A stretch of 47,931 nucleotides of DNA, from contig NZ_JAAVSC010000021.1 of assembly GCF_012641095.1 (NCBI RefSeq), positions 1 through 47,931 on the forward strand. The letters are read 5' to 3'. Each line of letters begins with the position of its first letter. Within the stretch, counting starts at the first letter, position 1. The notes below the pieces were generated by a model. It saw only the letters and a list, made by a program, of their open reading frames with translations, searched no databases and was not told the origin of the DNA. This document shows positions 8,031 to 15,556 of the stretch, in pieces. This DNA comes from Lactobacillus sp. HBUAS51381. Lineage in GTDB: Bacteria > Bacillota > Bacilli > Lactobacillales > Lactobacillaceae. The translations under genes were made by a program, and so were the position numbers.

Positions 8031-8627
8031 ATGAACTTATCAGAAAAGTTCGCCTACATGGCGACGGGTAAACCGTACGATGACTTAGATCCGCTGTTGA
8101 TTGCGGCACGGGACCGCGCAACGGCCAAGACCAACGCGCTCAATGCGACCGATGACCCAGCCGAACGGTCCCGGCTCTTCACGACCTTGGTGGGCAGTAC
8201 CGGCGCCGATCCGGTGGTCAATCCGAATTTCCGTTGTGAGTTCGGCGCTAACATTCACGTGGGTCGGAATTTTTACGCCAATTACGATGTGGTGATGCTC
8301 GATGGCGGCAAGATTACGATCGGCGACGATGTCCTCTTTGGCCCGCGCGTGGGGCTGTACACCAGCAATCACCTCTTTGATCCGGTCGAACGGCAAACGG
8401 GTGGCTGCATCGCCAAGCCAATCACGATCGGCAATCGCTGCTGGTTGGCCGCCAACGTGGCCGTGATGCCCGGCGTGACCATTGGCGACGGCACCATTAT
8501 CGGCGCCAACAGCGTCGTGACCCACAGTATTCCCGCTAACGTGATTGCGGCGGGCAATCCTTGCCAGGTCATCCGGCCGATTACGGCAGCGGATAAGACC
8601 GGGTTTGTGGGGCAGGACTTGATTTAA
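8031..8627 (+). CDS. Maltose O-acetyltransferase-like protein
   Basis: A 198-residue hexapeptide-repeat acetyltransferase. The N-terminal maltose-acetyltransferase domain (KFAYMATGKPYDDLDPLLIAARDRAT, about 5-30) is clear, followed by a left-handed beta-helix with VGLYTSNHLFDP (active-site His about 109) and CWLAANVAVMPGVTIGDGTIIGANSVVT. It is expected to acetylate glucose or maltose using acetyl-CoA. The ATG at 8031 has AAAAGGAG upstream; a GTG at 8022 is the alternative. It is related to, but not a copy of, the gene at 2677-3234. A terminator follows directly. Confidence 0.9.
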   Translation: MNLSEKFAYMATGKPYDDLDPLLIAARDRATAKTNALNATDDPAERSRLFTTLVGSTGADPVVNPNFRCEFGANIHVGRNFYANYDVVMLDGGKITIGDDVLFGPRVGLYTSNHLFDPVERQTGGCIAKPITIGNRCWLAANVAVMPGVTIGDGTIIGANSVVTHSIPANVIAAGNPCQVIRPITAADKTGFVGQDLI

Positions 8628-8634
8628 AGAACGC

Positions 8635-8663
8635 GGCAGCTCATCTCGGGGCTGCTTTTTTTG
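8635..8663 (+). terminator. Terminator after acetyltransferase
   Basis: A short GCAGC (8636-8640) / GCTGC (8651-8655) stem is followed by TTTTTTTG on the plus strand. Confidence 0.75.
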
Positions 8664-8716
8664 TTTAGTTGGTGTATCATTGGTAAATTAGTTCAAAAAA
8701 GAGAGGATCGGGTGTT

Positions 8717-9331
8717 ATGTCCATGTTTTTCCGCGGGTTGCTGCTGAGTATCGCGCTGGTCTCGTCAATCGGGATGCAAAATTTATTTGTCTTTAACAAC
8801 GCCATTAATCAGCGGCTGTCGCGGGCCGGCATTGTTGCGGTAATGGTCTGGTTCGCGGATACGGCATTGACGCTGGCGGCCTTCTTTGGGATGGGGGCAC
8901 TGATTGGGTCCCACGAGATCATCAAACTGGTGATCATGTTACTGGGGGGCATCCTGGTGCTCTGGATTGGGTTTGGCATCTTGCGGTCGGCTAGTAGTTT
9001 TCGGCTGGCGAGTTCCAGTCAGACCATGCCGATGGGCAAGTCGCTGGTGAATGCGTGGGTCGTGACCTGGGCCAATCCCCAGGCGATTATCGACACCAGC
9101 TTGATGTTCGGGGCGTTGCGCAGTACGTTGGCCGATGGGGAAGCCTTCCCCTTCATTACCGGGGTCATTACCGCGACGGCCATCTGGTTCGGCGGAATCA
9201 CGCTGGTTTTAGGGCTCTTGAAGGAACGCCTGCCACAGAAATTAATGCTGTGGGTCAACATTCTTTCCGGAATCGTGGTCATGGTTTACGGGGGTTATCT
9301 CCTCTGGCAAGCCGGCCAGTTGTTCTGGTAA
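8717..9331 (+). CDS. LysE/ArgO-family amino-acid exporter
   Basis: A 204-residue protein with six predicted membrane spans of the LysE superfamily. The opening [30 protein letters not shown] closely follows the LysE/ArgO N-terminus, which usually reads ...IGPQNxFVL; here IGMQNLFVF. The central [23 protein letters not shown] segment is the family's second conserved region, where ArgO has NPHVYLDT. Export of a basic or other amino acid is likely; the exact substrate is unknown. The ATG is preceded by AGAGAGGATCGGGTG. It stands alone between a terminator and an IS remnant that begins about 35 bases after its stop. Confidence 0.87.
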   Translation: MSMFFRGLLLSIALVSSIGMQNLFVFNNAINQRLSRAGIVAVMVWFADTALTLAAFFGMGALIGSHEIIKLVIMLLGGILVLWIGFGILRSASSFRLASSSQTMPMGKSLVNAWVVTWANPQAIIDTSLMFGALRSTLADGEAFPFITGVITATAIWFGGITLVLGLLKERLPQKLMLWVNILSGIVVMVYGGYLLWQAGQLFW

Positions 9332-9374
9332 ATGTAAAAAATAACGGTTCGTCACAATCTCGTGGCGAAGTGAA

Positions 9375-9409
9375 CCCCCAAGATTGGACGGAAAATCCAA
9401 TCTTGGGGG
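9375..9409 (+). other. Stem-loop sequestering the orfA ribosome-binding site
   Basis: CCCCCAAGATTGGA (9375-9388) and TCCAATCTTGGGGG (9396-9409) form a perfect 14-bp stem with a seven-base loop. The 3' arm contains most of the G-run that is the only possible Shine-Dalgarno for the ATG at 9417. Read-through transcripts from the host gene would fold this hairpin and block transposase translation, a known IS self-limiting device. Confidence 0.7.
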
Positions 9410-9416
9410 GGGTACT

Positions 9417-9908
9417 ATGGTTAAGTTTAATTTAGACTTTAGGATTAAAGTCGTCACTGAATATTTAAGTGGTATTGGTTCAACTTCACTAGCTAAGAAA
9501 TACCGAATCAGTAAGGAGGGAATCATTCTCCCTTGGGCTAGTCGCTTCCAAAAGTACGGTATTAACGAGTTGAAGTTAGAGAGTCGGAAGCCAGAATATT
9601 CTAGTCAGTTCAAGGTCGATGTATTAAACTGGAGAAAACAACATCAGGCCTCGCTTCCGGTAACGGCTCTGCACTTCAACCTGACTTTGCCAAGTACCAT
9701 CTGGAAATGGGAAAGGCGCTTTGAGGAACAAGGGATCGTTGGCCTTGAACGAAAGCGAGGAAAGCCTAAAATTATGGCTAAGCACAAGCAAATGAAGTCT
9801 TCAAAGAGTAGCAATAAACCGACTACTGCCGATGAACTGAAGCAACTGAAACAAGAGAACTTGATGTTAAAGATTGAGAACGAATACCTAAAAAACTCAA
9901 GGCCTTAG
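9417..9908 (+). CDS. IS3-family OrfA (helix-turn-helix transposase subunit)
   Basis: A 163-residue OrfA with two helix-turn-helix units: residues about 5-45 ([29 protein letters not shown]) and about 60-100 ([25 protein letters not shown]). A leucine-zipper-like tail follows ([20 protein letters not shown]). The length matches the IS150-like group, in which OrfA binds the terminal repeats. An in-frame TTG at 9384 lies inside the hairpin; the ATG at 9417 next to the G-run is preferred. Near its end is the A AAA AAC heptamer used for -1 frameshifting into OrfB. Confidence 0.85.
   Translation: MVKFNLDFRIKVVTEYLSGIGSTSLAKKYRISKEGIILPWASRFQKYGINELKLESRKPEYSSQFKVDVLNWRKQHQASLPVTALHFNLTLPSTIWKWERRFEEQGIVGLERKRGKPKIMAKHKQMKSSKSSNKPTTADELKQLKQENLMLKIENEYLKNSRP
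9890..9896 (+). other. -1 programmed frameshift heptamer
   Basis: A AAA AAC occurs in the zero frame of orfA (codons ending CTA, AAA, AAC) just before its stop at 9908. Slipping back one base enters exactly the frame of the orfB remnant that stays open to 10273. Confidence 0.75.
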
Positions 9909-10273
9909 CTCAGAAGAAGTCAGCAGACAAGAAATCTTCCAAACAAGGACTGCTCAAATTAGGGTACCGAACAACCGTCCACACGGATCAAGGATTCCAA
10001 TATCAACATAAATTCTGGCGAGAAACACTCAAAGAGCATCGCGTTTTTCAAAGCATGTCATGCAAAGCAACTTGCTTGGATAATGCGGCAGTTGAGTCAT
10101 TCTTTCACGTTATGAAGGTTGAAGTTATGGATGAACATTTTAAGAACAAGGAAGACCTGATTCAAACCATGACTGAGTGGATTAACTTTTACAACAGGCG
10201 TCGAATTAAAACAAAACTGGACGGCAAGTCTCCGGAAAAGTACCGGGAACTCGCCATCCAGCAAGTAGCGTAA
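9893..10273 (+). pseudogene. IS3-family OrfB with in-frame internal deletion
   Basis: The reading frame runs [27 protein letters not shown] and then VHTDQGFQYQ, CLDNAAVESFFHVMK and INFYNRRRIKTKLDGKSPEKYR. The second catalytic Asp (HTDQG) and the Glu (NAAVESF) of the DDE integrase are present. The HTH_21 region and the strand carrying the first Asp are missing; the junction is at about position 9960. About 125 residues remain of an expected 270-290. The frame stays open across the junction, so an OrfAB fusion could still be made, but it should be catalytically dead. Confidence 0.82.
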
Positions 10274-10331
10274 AATCTGTGTACAACTTTAAGGGTTCAC
10301 TTCAATTCGACTGTCTAGGGGTGGACTTTTA

Positions 10332-10484
10332 TTACTTTTTATTTTTATTCGTAATTGCAGAATAGAGCATGAGTAAGAGTCCGGCAATTAGATAAGTTAT
10401 CATGATCCACTTTGGCGTATCAAAACCATACAACCCTACAAATAAAGCAAAGAAACAAAAATAAAACCAATTATTCAGCTTCAT
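10332..10484 (-). CDS. Small membrane protein (50 residues), partner of the secreted protein
   Basis: This short gene encodes 50 residues with two hydrophobic helices (FYFCFFALFVGLYGF and MITYLIAGLLLMLYSAI) and a basic tail NKNKK. GGAGG lies six bases before its ATG, and it starts 12 bases after the stop of the secreted-protein gene, so co-transcription and translation are well supported. I do not recognise the family. Size, topology and position beside a secreted effector-like protein recall small immunity proteins of bacteriocin operons, but that is inference. Codon use is AT-rich like the upstream gene. Confidence 0.65.
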   Translation of the reverse strand: MKLNNWFYFCFFALFVGLYGFDTPKWIMITYLIAGLLLMLYSAITNKNKK

Positions 10485-10496
10485 TTAAACCTCCGT

Positions 10497-11219
10497 CTAC
10501 CCCACCCACATTGTATGATGGATTGTTTTAATTAAATGTGTACGCTTACTGTTCGAGTAATACTTAACCGTTGATTCTTGACCAATGATTGCTCGGTTTC
10601 CTCGTGGGGTCGTCGCTGAAATCAAACGAATGTTATAAGTAGGCCAAATATCTGCGTTTTGTGTCTTGAATGCTTGGGCAACATCGTAAACAGTCAAAGC
10701 AGCCTTGATGCCACCACCAGGTAATAACCCAACTAACTGTTCCACCGAAAGTGCAGCAATTCGTTTAGCCTTAGTTCCAGCATACTTATGAGTTCCTGGC
10801 CACTTACTATAAGTAATGTGCTTGTAGCCCAATTTCTTATAGGCTGCTAAACTATTAGGACGGGATCTAGCAGCAAACATCATAATTCTCTTTGGACCAT
10901 TACTACCTGGTATGACAACAACTTGGCTATTATTAGCTTCTTCAATAGCTTGTTCTACGGTTCCCACATCATATTCTACCGTATCGCTGTCTGAATCACC
11001 AGTTGTCGAACTAGCGTCAGATTGACTCGTAGTTGAACCAGCGTTTGTACTGTTATCGCTCCCTGATACACTACTGCTTGTGGCGTTACTATTACTCGTG
11101 GTACTAACGCTACTCGTTCCAACGGTTGTGGACGACGTATCGGCATGTGCCGTAATCCCCGCGCTACCCATAAATAATGCTACTCCTAGCATACTACTAA
11201 ACAAAACAACTTTTTTCAA
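10497..11219 (-). CDS. Secreted Ser/Thr-rich protein with unknown C-terminal domain
   Basis: A 240-residue protein with a Sec signal peptide (basic start, FSSMLGVALFMGSAGITAHA, cleavage after about residue 25). A Ser/Thr/Asp-rich linker covers about 27-80. The C-terminal domain of about 120 residues starts around RSRPNSLAAYKKLGYKHITYSKWPG and includes a Gly-rich amphipathic stretch LVGLLPGGGIKAALTVYDVAQAF. The end is basic and aromatic (HLIKTIHHTMWVG). The start is TTG at 11219 with GGAGGG six bases upstream. No cell-wall anchor is present. I do not recognise the domain; it could be a bacteriocin-like or other exported effector. It sits in an AT-rich islet beside an IS remnant. Confidence 0.75.
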   Translation of the reverse strand: MKKVVLFSSMLGVALFMGSAGITAHADTSSTTVGTSSVSTTSNSNATSSSVSGSDNSTNAGSTTSQSDASSTTGDSDSDTVEYDVGTVEQAIEEANNSQVVVIPGSNGPKRIMMFAARSRPNSLAAYKKLGYKHITYSKWPGTHKYAGTKAKRIAALSVEQLVGLLPGGGIKAALTVYDVAQAFKTQNADIWPTYNIRLISATTPRGNRAIIGQESTVKYYSNSKRTHLIKTIHHTMWVG

Positions 11220-11321
11220 ACTAATCCCTCCTCTGAGATTAGTTATAACGATCCCCCCCATAGACTAAGTATGTCAACCATGTTTTAGAGGGATTCTTTA
11301 TTCTTTATTTATATATTTCCA

Positions 11322-11924
11322 TTAAAAACAGATATTTAATTCACAACAAAATAAAAAGAGAATCAGCAGGCCGACCGCGATGAAGAGCAATGGGGAGAGC
11401 CAGGCGCCAAACCGCGCAAAGAAGGCGGTGGCGGCGGTCGAACGGGCCAACTGATGGCTAATCAGGAGCCATAGGCCAATCATTAGGAGAAAGACGATCA
11501 GGACGCCCCCAAACTCTACCGCGGTCAATCGCGTGAAGAAGGGGATGTAGATGCTGAGGTTATCCCCGCCGTTGCCGATGGTCAGCGACCACACGACCGG
11601 TAGGCTGACCGTGCGGGCGAGAGGGGGTAGCGCCGGCTGACGGTGCCGAGTTGACCACCAGGAGACCAGGCCGCTAACCCCCAGTAAGAAGGGCACCAGG
11701 CCCAGCCAGTGAGTCCAGTGGGCGATATTAAAGTGGAGGACGCCGCGGCTAATCAACCAGGATGCGGCAATCAGCGTGACGATACCGAGATATTGACCGC
11801 TGATGATGGCGCGGCTCTGGCGGCGGTTGCGCGCGGCCAACCACAGGAGGAGCAGTACCACGAGGTCATCGGTATCCGTGACAAAGAAGATGCCGATACT
11901 CGTGAGGACCAGGGAAAGGGACAT
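11322..11924 (-). CDS. CadD-family cadmium/cation resistance transporter
   Basis: A 200-residue membrane protein of the CadD family (LysE superfamily fold, about six spans). The two family signatures are clear: FFVTDTDDLVVLLL at about 14-27 and IGNGGDNLSIYIPFF at about 117-130, acidic residues expected to bind the metal. CadD proteins give low-level Cd2+ resistance, and some move other cations. The ATG at 11924 has only a weak GTTGGA Shine-Dalgarno; an in-frame TTG at 11936 is the alternative. The upstream gene's terminator ends only about 25 bases before this start, so promoter sequence would have to overlap that terminator. Confidence 0.85.
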   Translation of the reverse strand: MSLSLVLTSIGIFFVTDTDDLVVLLLLWLAARNRRQSRAIISGQYLGIVTLIAASWLISRGVLHFNIAHWTHWLGLVPFLLGVSGLVSWWSTRHRQPALPPLARTVSLPVVWSLTIGNGGDNLSIYIPFFTRLTAVEFGGVLIVFLLMIGLWLLISHQLARSTAATAFFARFGAWLSPLLFIAVGLLILFLFCCELNICF

Positions 11925-11948
11925 GGCGGATTCCAACTTTCATTCGAA

Positions 11949-11984
11949 ATAAAAAAGCGGCCGTCTCCAGCGAGATGACCGCTT
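11949..11984 (-). terminator. Terminator after GtrA-like gene
   Basis: AAGCGG (11955-11960) pairs with CCGCTT (11979-11984), with an inner TCTC/GAGA helix. On the minus strand it is followed by TTTTTTA, so it terminates the 11995-12525 gene. Confidence 0.78.
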
Positions 11985-11994
11985 AAATTTTAGC

Positions 11995-12525
11995 TTACTT
12001 AGTCGTTTCTTCCTTAGCCGGCTTGTGCTTGAAAACGACCTTCATGGATAGGAAGTAATTAACGGTGACGGCGACCGCGTGACCAATGATTTTGGTAATC
12101 GTGCCGTTGGCGCCGATGACGGAAATCCCCAGCCATAACATGACGAATTCAATCAGGTAGGTCGCAATCCGCGTGCTGTAGAAGGTACCCATTTCTCTGA
12201 ATGGCGTGTTGGACTTGTGTTTGAACACGAACGTCCGGTCCAACCAGAAGGACCCCTGAACGACCAGAATCCAGTCAATGAAGTTGGCCAGTTGGTATTC
12301 AATGCCCAACGTGTGGGATAGGAAATAGAACAGCGCGATGTTGACCACGACCGTCAATGCCCCGAATAATAGGTAGCGTTGGACTTGGCCGTGAACTTTC
12401 TCTTCGACCTCTTCTAGTTGTTCCTCAAACTCGGCTTCCGTTTCGGTGAGTTCTGCCTCATACTCTGCCTCGGTGGTCGGGTAATGGTCATGCCGTAAGG
12501 GTTGTTTGTCTGATTGACTCTCCAT
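11995..12525 (-). CDS. GtrA-like membrane protein with acidic coiled-coil N-terminus
   Basis: A 176-residue protein. The N-terminal 45 residues are a highly acidic predicted coiled coil (EAEYEAELTETEAEFEEQ). The GtrA/DPMS-type domain has four membrane spans from about residue 50, with hallmarks YLLFGALTVVVNIALFYFL, FWLDRTFVFKHK and a closing VNYFLSMKVVFKHK. GtrA proteins move or help form polyprenyl-linked sugars used for surface glycans. The acidic extension is unusual. The ATG at 12525 is preferred to an upstream in-frame start at 12594. A promoter with a strong dyad lies at 12611-12660. Confidence 0.82.
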   Translation of the reverse strand: MESQSDKQPLRHDHYPTTEAEYEAELTETEAEFEEQLEEVEEKVHGQVQRYLLFGALTVVVNIALFYFLSHTLGIEYQLANFIDWILVVQGSFWLDRTFVFKHKSNTPFREMGTFYSTRIATYLIEFVMLWLGISVIGANGTITKIIGHAVAVTVNYFLSMKVVFKHKPAKEETTK

Positions 12526-12610
12526 AACTTCTGAGACCTTTCTGTGACGTCCTAACCCTGAGGCCATCCCGTTATGCAAGCTTTCAGCGGTCAACCCGAG
12601 TTATGAAAAC

Positions 12611-12660
12611 GTATAATTAAGTTCCTGATTTAATTATACCGTTTTTGACCGCCACTGCAA
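12611..12660 (-). promoter_or_regulatory. Promoter with overlapping palindromic operator
   Basis: On the minus strand TTGCAG (12655-12660) and TATAAT (12633-12638) are 16 bases apart. GTATAATTAA (12611-12620) and TTAATTATAC (12630-12639) form a perfect ten-base dyad with a nine-base spacer that covers the -10. A repressor binding here would occlude RNA polymerase. The regulator is unknown. Confidence 0.6.
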
Positions 12661-12801
12661 CGGGGCACCCTTGTGAATTTTGGGTGGTTAGTTGCCGGTC
12701 TAATTGGTCGCTTTACCATGGCATCCAATATTGAAACGCGGTGGACAGAGCGCCTCGAGCCTGAGAAACGGGCGGAACCACCATTTTCTAAACACCCACC
12801 A

Positions 12802-14442
12802 TCAGTCCGCCACGTAAGCATTCTGGTAGTCGGCATCGCCGTTGAACTTGTTGTAAACGACGCCCTTGACCTTGGGGTTAACCAGACTGCTGGTCCGGCT
12901 TTCGTAGAGTGGCGTGACGGCTTGATCCTTGAGGGCCGTTTGGGCAGCCTTGACCAGATCTTGGTAGCGTGCCGTCTTGTTCAATGCGTCGGCGCCTTCA
13001 GCGGCGTTGAGCGCGGCATCGTAGGTTCGACTATCGTAATGGCCCATGTTGGAATTGTTAGCCGATTGGAGAATCTGTAAGGATTGGATCGGATCGGCGA
13101 AGTCCATGCCCCAGCTGGTCAGGTTCAGCTGGAAGTTCCCCTTGGAGACGTTGCTAAGCATGGATGGGAATGGCATAGCGCGAACCTCGACCTTGGCGCC
13201 CAGCTTGCTGGTGATGGCACTTTGAACGAATTCCGCAATGTTTTGGCTGGCGTCATCGTTGCCACAGGTAATGGTCAGTGTGACCGTCTTCTTCCCGAGT
13301 TGTTTCAGCGCTTGTTGGTACAGCTTCTTGGCCTGAGTGGGGGCGTAGTCGACGGTGTTCTTGGTGTAGGCGTCGGCGGTGAAATCAGCACCGGTCTTGG
13401 GATTCTTCATCATATTGTGAACGCCGAAAGTCTTGGCTGGCAGTGAGCCATTCTTCAAGACCTTAGTTGCCAGTTGTCGCCGGTTAACCGCGAGTGAAAT
13501 GGCGGTCCGTAAATCCTTGTTCGCAGCGACCTTGTTCTGTTCATTGTATTGAATAAAGCCAATTCGCCCGGCGGCTAGGGACTTGAGGTCGGGATTGTTC
13601 TTGTTTTGCGTGGTCTGTTCGCCGCTCAACGTCACTTGATCGAGCTTCTTGGACTGGTAGATGTTGTAGGCCGTGGTGCTGTCCTTAATGACCTTATAGT
13701 TGATGGTCTGGAGCTTGACGGATTTCTTTTCGTCGTAGTTTGAATTCTTCTTTAACGTCCAGTTATCGCTGGTTCCGCTCCAGTTGGTCATGACAAACGG
13801 CCCGTTGTAGACGGTAGTCTTGGCGGAGGACCCGTACTTACTACCGTATTTGTTGACGGCTTTTTCGTTCAACGGGTAGTAGGTGGTGCTGGCCAGCATC
13901 TTCTTGAAGTAGGAAGCGGGACGACTCAGCGTGATCTTCAATTGGTACTTGCCGACTGCCTTGACGCCGAGAGTCGATGGCGACTTCTTTCCGGCGGCAA
14001 TGGCGTCAGCGTTTTTGATATTAGCGAATTGGTAGGTGAACTCCGACTTGGACTTGGGGTTCAGCGTTCGCTCCCAGGAGTAAACGAAGTCCTGGGCCGT
14101 CACCGGATCACCGTTGCTCCATTTACCATCGTGCCGCAGATTGATGGTGTATTGGTGGCCGCTGTCGGTCACCGTCGTCTTGGTAGCGAGGGCGTTTTCG
14201 GCCTGGCTGTTGGCGTTGAGCCGGTAGAGGCCTTCCCCCACTTGGCTGAGGGCGTTGCTGGAGATGTTGTCGGTAATCTTAGACACGTCCAAGCTAGAAA
14301 TCGTGGCGGTCTGATAGAGATTCAGGCGTTGGGCCGTAGCGGTCTTAGTGGATTTCGAGTGGGCAGTAACGGCGAAGATGCCGCCGATTAAAACGATTCC
14401 GGTGCAAAGTAATAGGGCTTTCTTGTGATCTAATAAACTCAT
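12802..14442 (-). CDS. Peptide ABC transporter substrate-binding protein (OppA-like)
   Basis: A 546-residue extracellular solute-binding protein of family 5 (SBP_bac_5), the oligopeptide-binding component of an ABC importer. Family features include YTINLRHDGKWSNGDPVTAQDFVYSWERTLNPKS near residues 95-130 and the C-terminal TSWGMDFADPIQSLQIL. The N-terminus (KKALLLCTGIVLIGGIFAVTAHSKS) has a membrane segment but no lipobox Cys at its end, so it may be held by an uncleaved anchor. The ATG at 14442 follows GGAGG. It is a stand-alone gene with no permease or ATPase beside it, and is controlled by the T-box leader upstream. Confidence 0.88.
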   Translation of the reverse strand: MSLLDHKKALLLCTGIVLIGGIFAVTAHSKSTKTATAQRLNLYQTATISSLDVSKITDNISSNALSQVGEGLYRLNANSQAENALATKTTVTDSGHQYTINLRHDGKWSNGDPVTAQDFVYSWERTLNPKSKSEFTYQFANIKNADAIAAGKKSPSTLGVKAVGKYQLKITLSRPASYFKKMLASTTYYPLNEKAVNKYGSKYGSSAKTTVYNGPFVMTNWSGTSDNWTLKKNSNYDEKKSVKLQTINYKVIKDSTTAYNIYQSKKLDQVTLSGEQTTQNKNNPDLKSLAAGRIGFIQYNEQNKVAANKDLRTAISLAVNRRQLATKVLKNGSLPAKTFGVHNMMKNPKTGADFTADAYTKNTVDYAPTQAKKLYQQALKQLGKKTVTLTITCGNDDASQNIAEFVQSAITSKLGAKVEVRAMPFPSMLSNVSKGNFQLNLTSWGMDFADPIQSLQILQSANNSNMGHYDSRTYDAALNAAEGADALNKTARYQDLVKAAQTALKDQAVTPLYESRTSSLVNPKVKGVVYNKFNGDADYQNAYVAD

Positions 14443-14543
14443 GATGGATACCTCCAAATTTAGTTAGTGTTTGGGTTAAAGTCATCAGTGAGTTTTGCCA
14501 TCGTTTGATCATGTGGGGTTCCTCCTCGGTTCTAAAAGTATGC

Positions 14544-14838
14544 AAAAACCGTCCTCAACAGCCAATGTGTTAAGGACGGTTTTAACCGCGGTGCCACCTT
14601 AATTAGATGGGTCGTCGTCAAATAGACGGACCCCATCCCTCTCCACAGGAAACTAACATTTCCCTGACAACTGACGTATGTCGCACGTCTTCCCGTACTC
14701 TAAAAATTTCGAGGAAGCCCTCGGTGGTCCATTTAACTACCTGCGTTCGGCCGTACTCTCAGCAACGACGGCTCTCTTAACGTGCACGATAATCTTGATC
14801 TCCACCTCAATGGTTTGTTTCGGACGATTTATTGAATT
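14544..14838 (-). ncRNA. T-box riboswitch leader of the OppA-like gene
   Basis: The minus strand carries the conserved T-box core AAGGTGGCACCGCGG (14586-14600). It is followed by a strong terminator hairpin, ACCGTCCT...AGGACGGT, then TTTTTGC (14544-14583). Upstream is a stem I region with a basal GCACGTT/GACGTGC helix and AGAGAG in the expected specifier-loop position. Uncharged tRNA should favour the antiterminator and switch the peptide-binding gene on. The specifier codon is not certain; TAC (Tyr), in GAGTACGGG near the base of stem I, is my leading candidate. Confidence 0.9.
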
Positions 14839-14844
14839 GAGGCT

Positions 14845-14873
14845 AGTGTACCCCTGGAAAACGGGGGTGTCAA
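14845..14873 (-). promoter_or_regulatory. Promoter of the T-box leader
   Basis: TTGACA (14868-14873) and TACACT (14845-14850) are exactly 17 bases apart on the minus strand. The start point would be about 14838, which gives a leader of almost 400 bases before the ATG at 14442. Confidence 0.82.
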
Positions 14874-14934
14874 CTGGTAAATTTAAAAATCTAATTCAGC
14901 CTTTTATTATTAATTATAAATTGATTATTAATAG

Positions 14935-15288
14935 TTAGCTAACAAGATTATAACTATCATCGATCAATTGATAGAGGGTTTCCCTATCCGTCTGGTTATC
15001 GAGGATCACTGTCAGCCAGTGTTCCTTGTTCATGTGATAGGCCGGCAGGTAGCCAGGTTTTTGCCGTAGGATGCTGGCAAGTTCCGGCTCAATTTTAACG
15101 TCGACCACGTCAATTTCGGCCGTTCCCGTCAGCCCCAACTTATTTTGCGGCACGTTCATGACTAGGGCGAACCATTTGCCACTGGGCGTCTTAAACGTCG
15201 CGTAGTGCGGGAACTTCTTAAAGGTGTAGACCGGTGATGCCGCGTAATTGTTAGTGATATAATCAAAGATTTCTTGGCGCGTTGCCAT
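14935..15288 (-). CDS. YjbR/MmcQ-family protein
   Basis: A 117-residue soluble protein of the MmcQ/YjbR (CyaY-like fold) family. Typical features are the N-terminal RQEIFDYITNNYAASPVYTFKKFPHYATFKTPSGKWFALVMNV, the central IDVVDVKIEPELASILRQKPGYLPAYHMNKEHWLTVIL and a helical end. Members are often annotated as DNA-binding, but their role is not established. The ATG at 15288 has GAGAGG twelve bases upstream; a TTG at 15300 would abut the ribosome-binding site and is rejected. It is a single-gene unit, and its stop lies just upstream of the T-box promoter. Confidence 0.82.
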   Translation of the reverse strand: MATRQEIFDYITNNYAASPVYTFKKFPHYATFKTPSGKWFALVMNVPQNKLGLTGTAEIDVVDVKIEPELASILRQKPGYLPAYHMNKEHWLTVILDNQTDRETLYQLIDDSYNLVS

Positions 15289-15556
15289 GGGTATGATCAA
15301 CCTCTCACAGTATTATTGGGATTCGCGTGAAAATTTACTTGGAAGCAACTACACTAATTGTAACATTTTATAAATATAAATTGATTATAATGCTAAACTG
15401 CTCGTTTCTAAATGTGAAGCAGAAATGACTTGAAAATATCGTTAATAAAGAACGAGTCGTATAAAAAATGAAGTTGTTCTTTTAATAAGACATTTTTTGT
15501 TTTATATTAGTTATGAAACCGCTTACTTATCCTCCTACTGTAAGGAGATGCCTATA
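15289..15556. other. AT-rich divergent intergenic region
   Basis: The region separates the YjbR gene (minus) from the two-gene cassette (plus). It is strongly AT-rich, with candidate -10 elements (TATAAT near 15387) and a CTCGTTT/AAAGAACGAG inverted motif, but I could not settle on one promoter. AAGGAG at 15542-15547 is the cassette's first ribosome-binding site. Confidence 0.4.

Larger units (their letters stand above)
9367..10303 (+). mobile_element. Internally deleted IS3/IS150-type element
   Basis: The ends form an imperfect inverted repeat starting GAAGTGAACCC on both sides (left 9367-9391, right end reading inward from 10303), the length and position expected of an IS3-family element. 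Inside are an intact OrfA, a -1 slippery site and an OrfB that has lost its middle in frame. A full IS of this group would be about 1.4-1.5 kb; this copy is about 0.94 kb. No clear target-site duplication is visible, so the outer boundary is uncertain by a few bases. Confidence 0.8.

Noticed and set aside
13942-14391. Long plus-strand open frame of 149 codons inside the peptide-binding protein gene
   Set aside because: It lies antisense to a clearly coding gene, has no ribosome-binding site and reads as low-similarity Gly/Val-rich protein, as GC-rich genes often give on the opposite strand.
14678-14938. 86-codon plus-strand frame over the T-box region
   Set aside because: The region is explained by the T-box leader and its promoter on the minus strand, and no ribosome-binding site precedes the frame.
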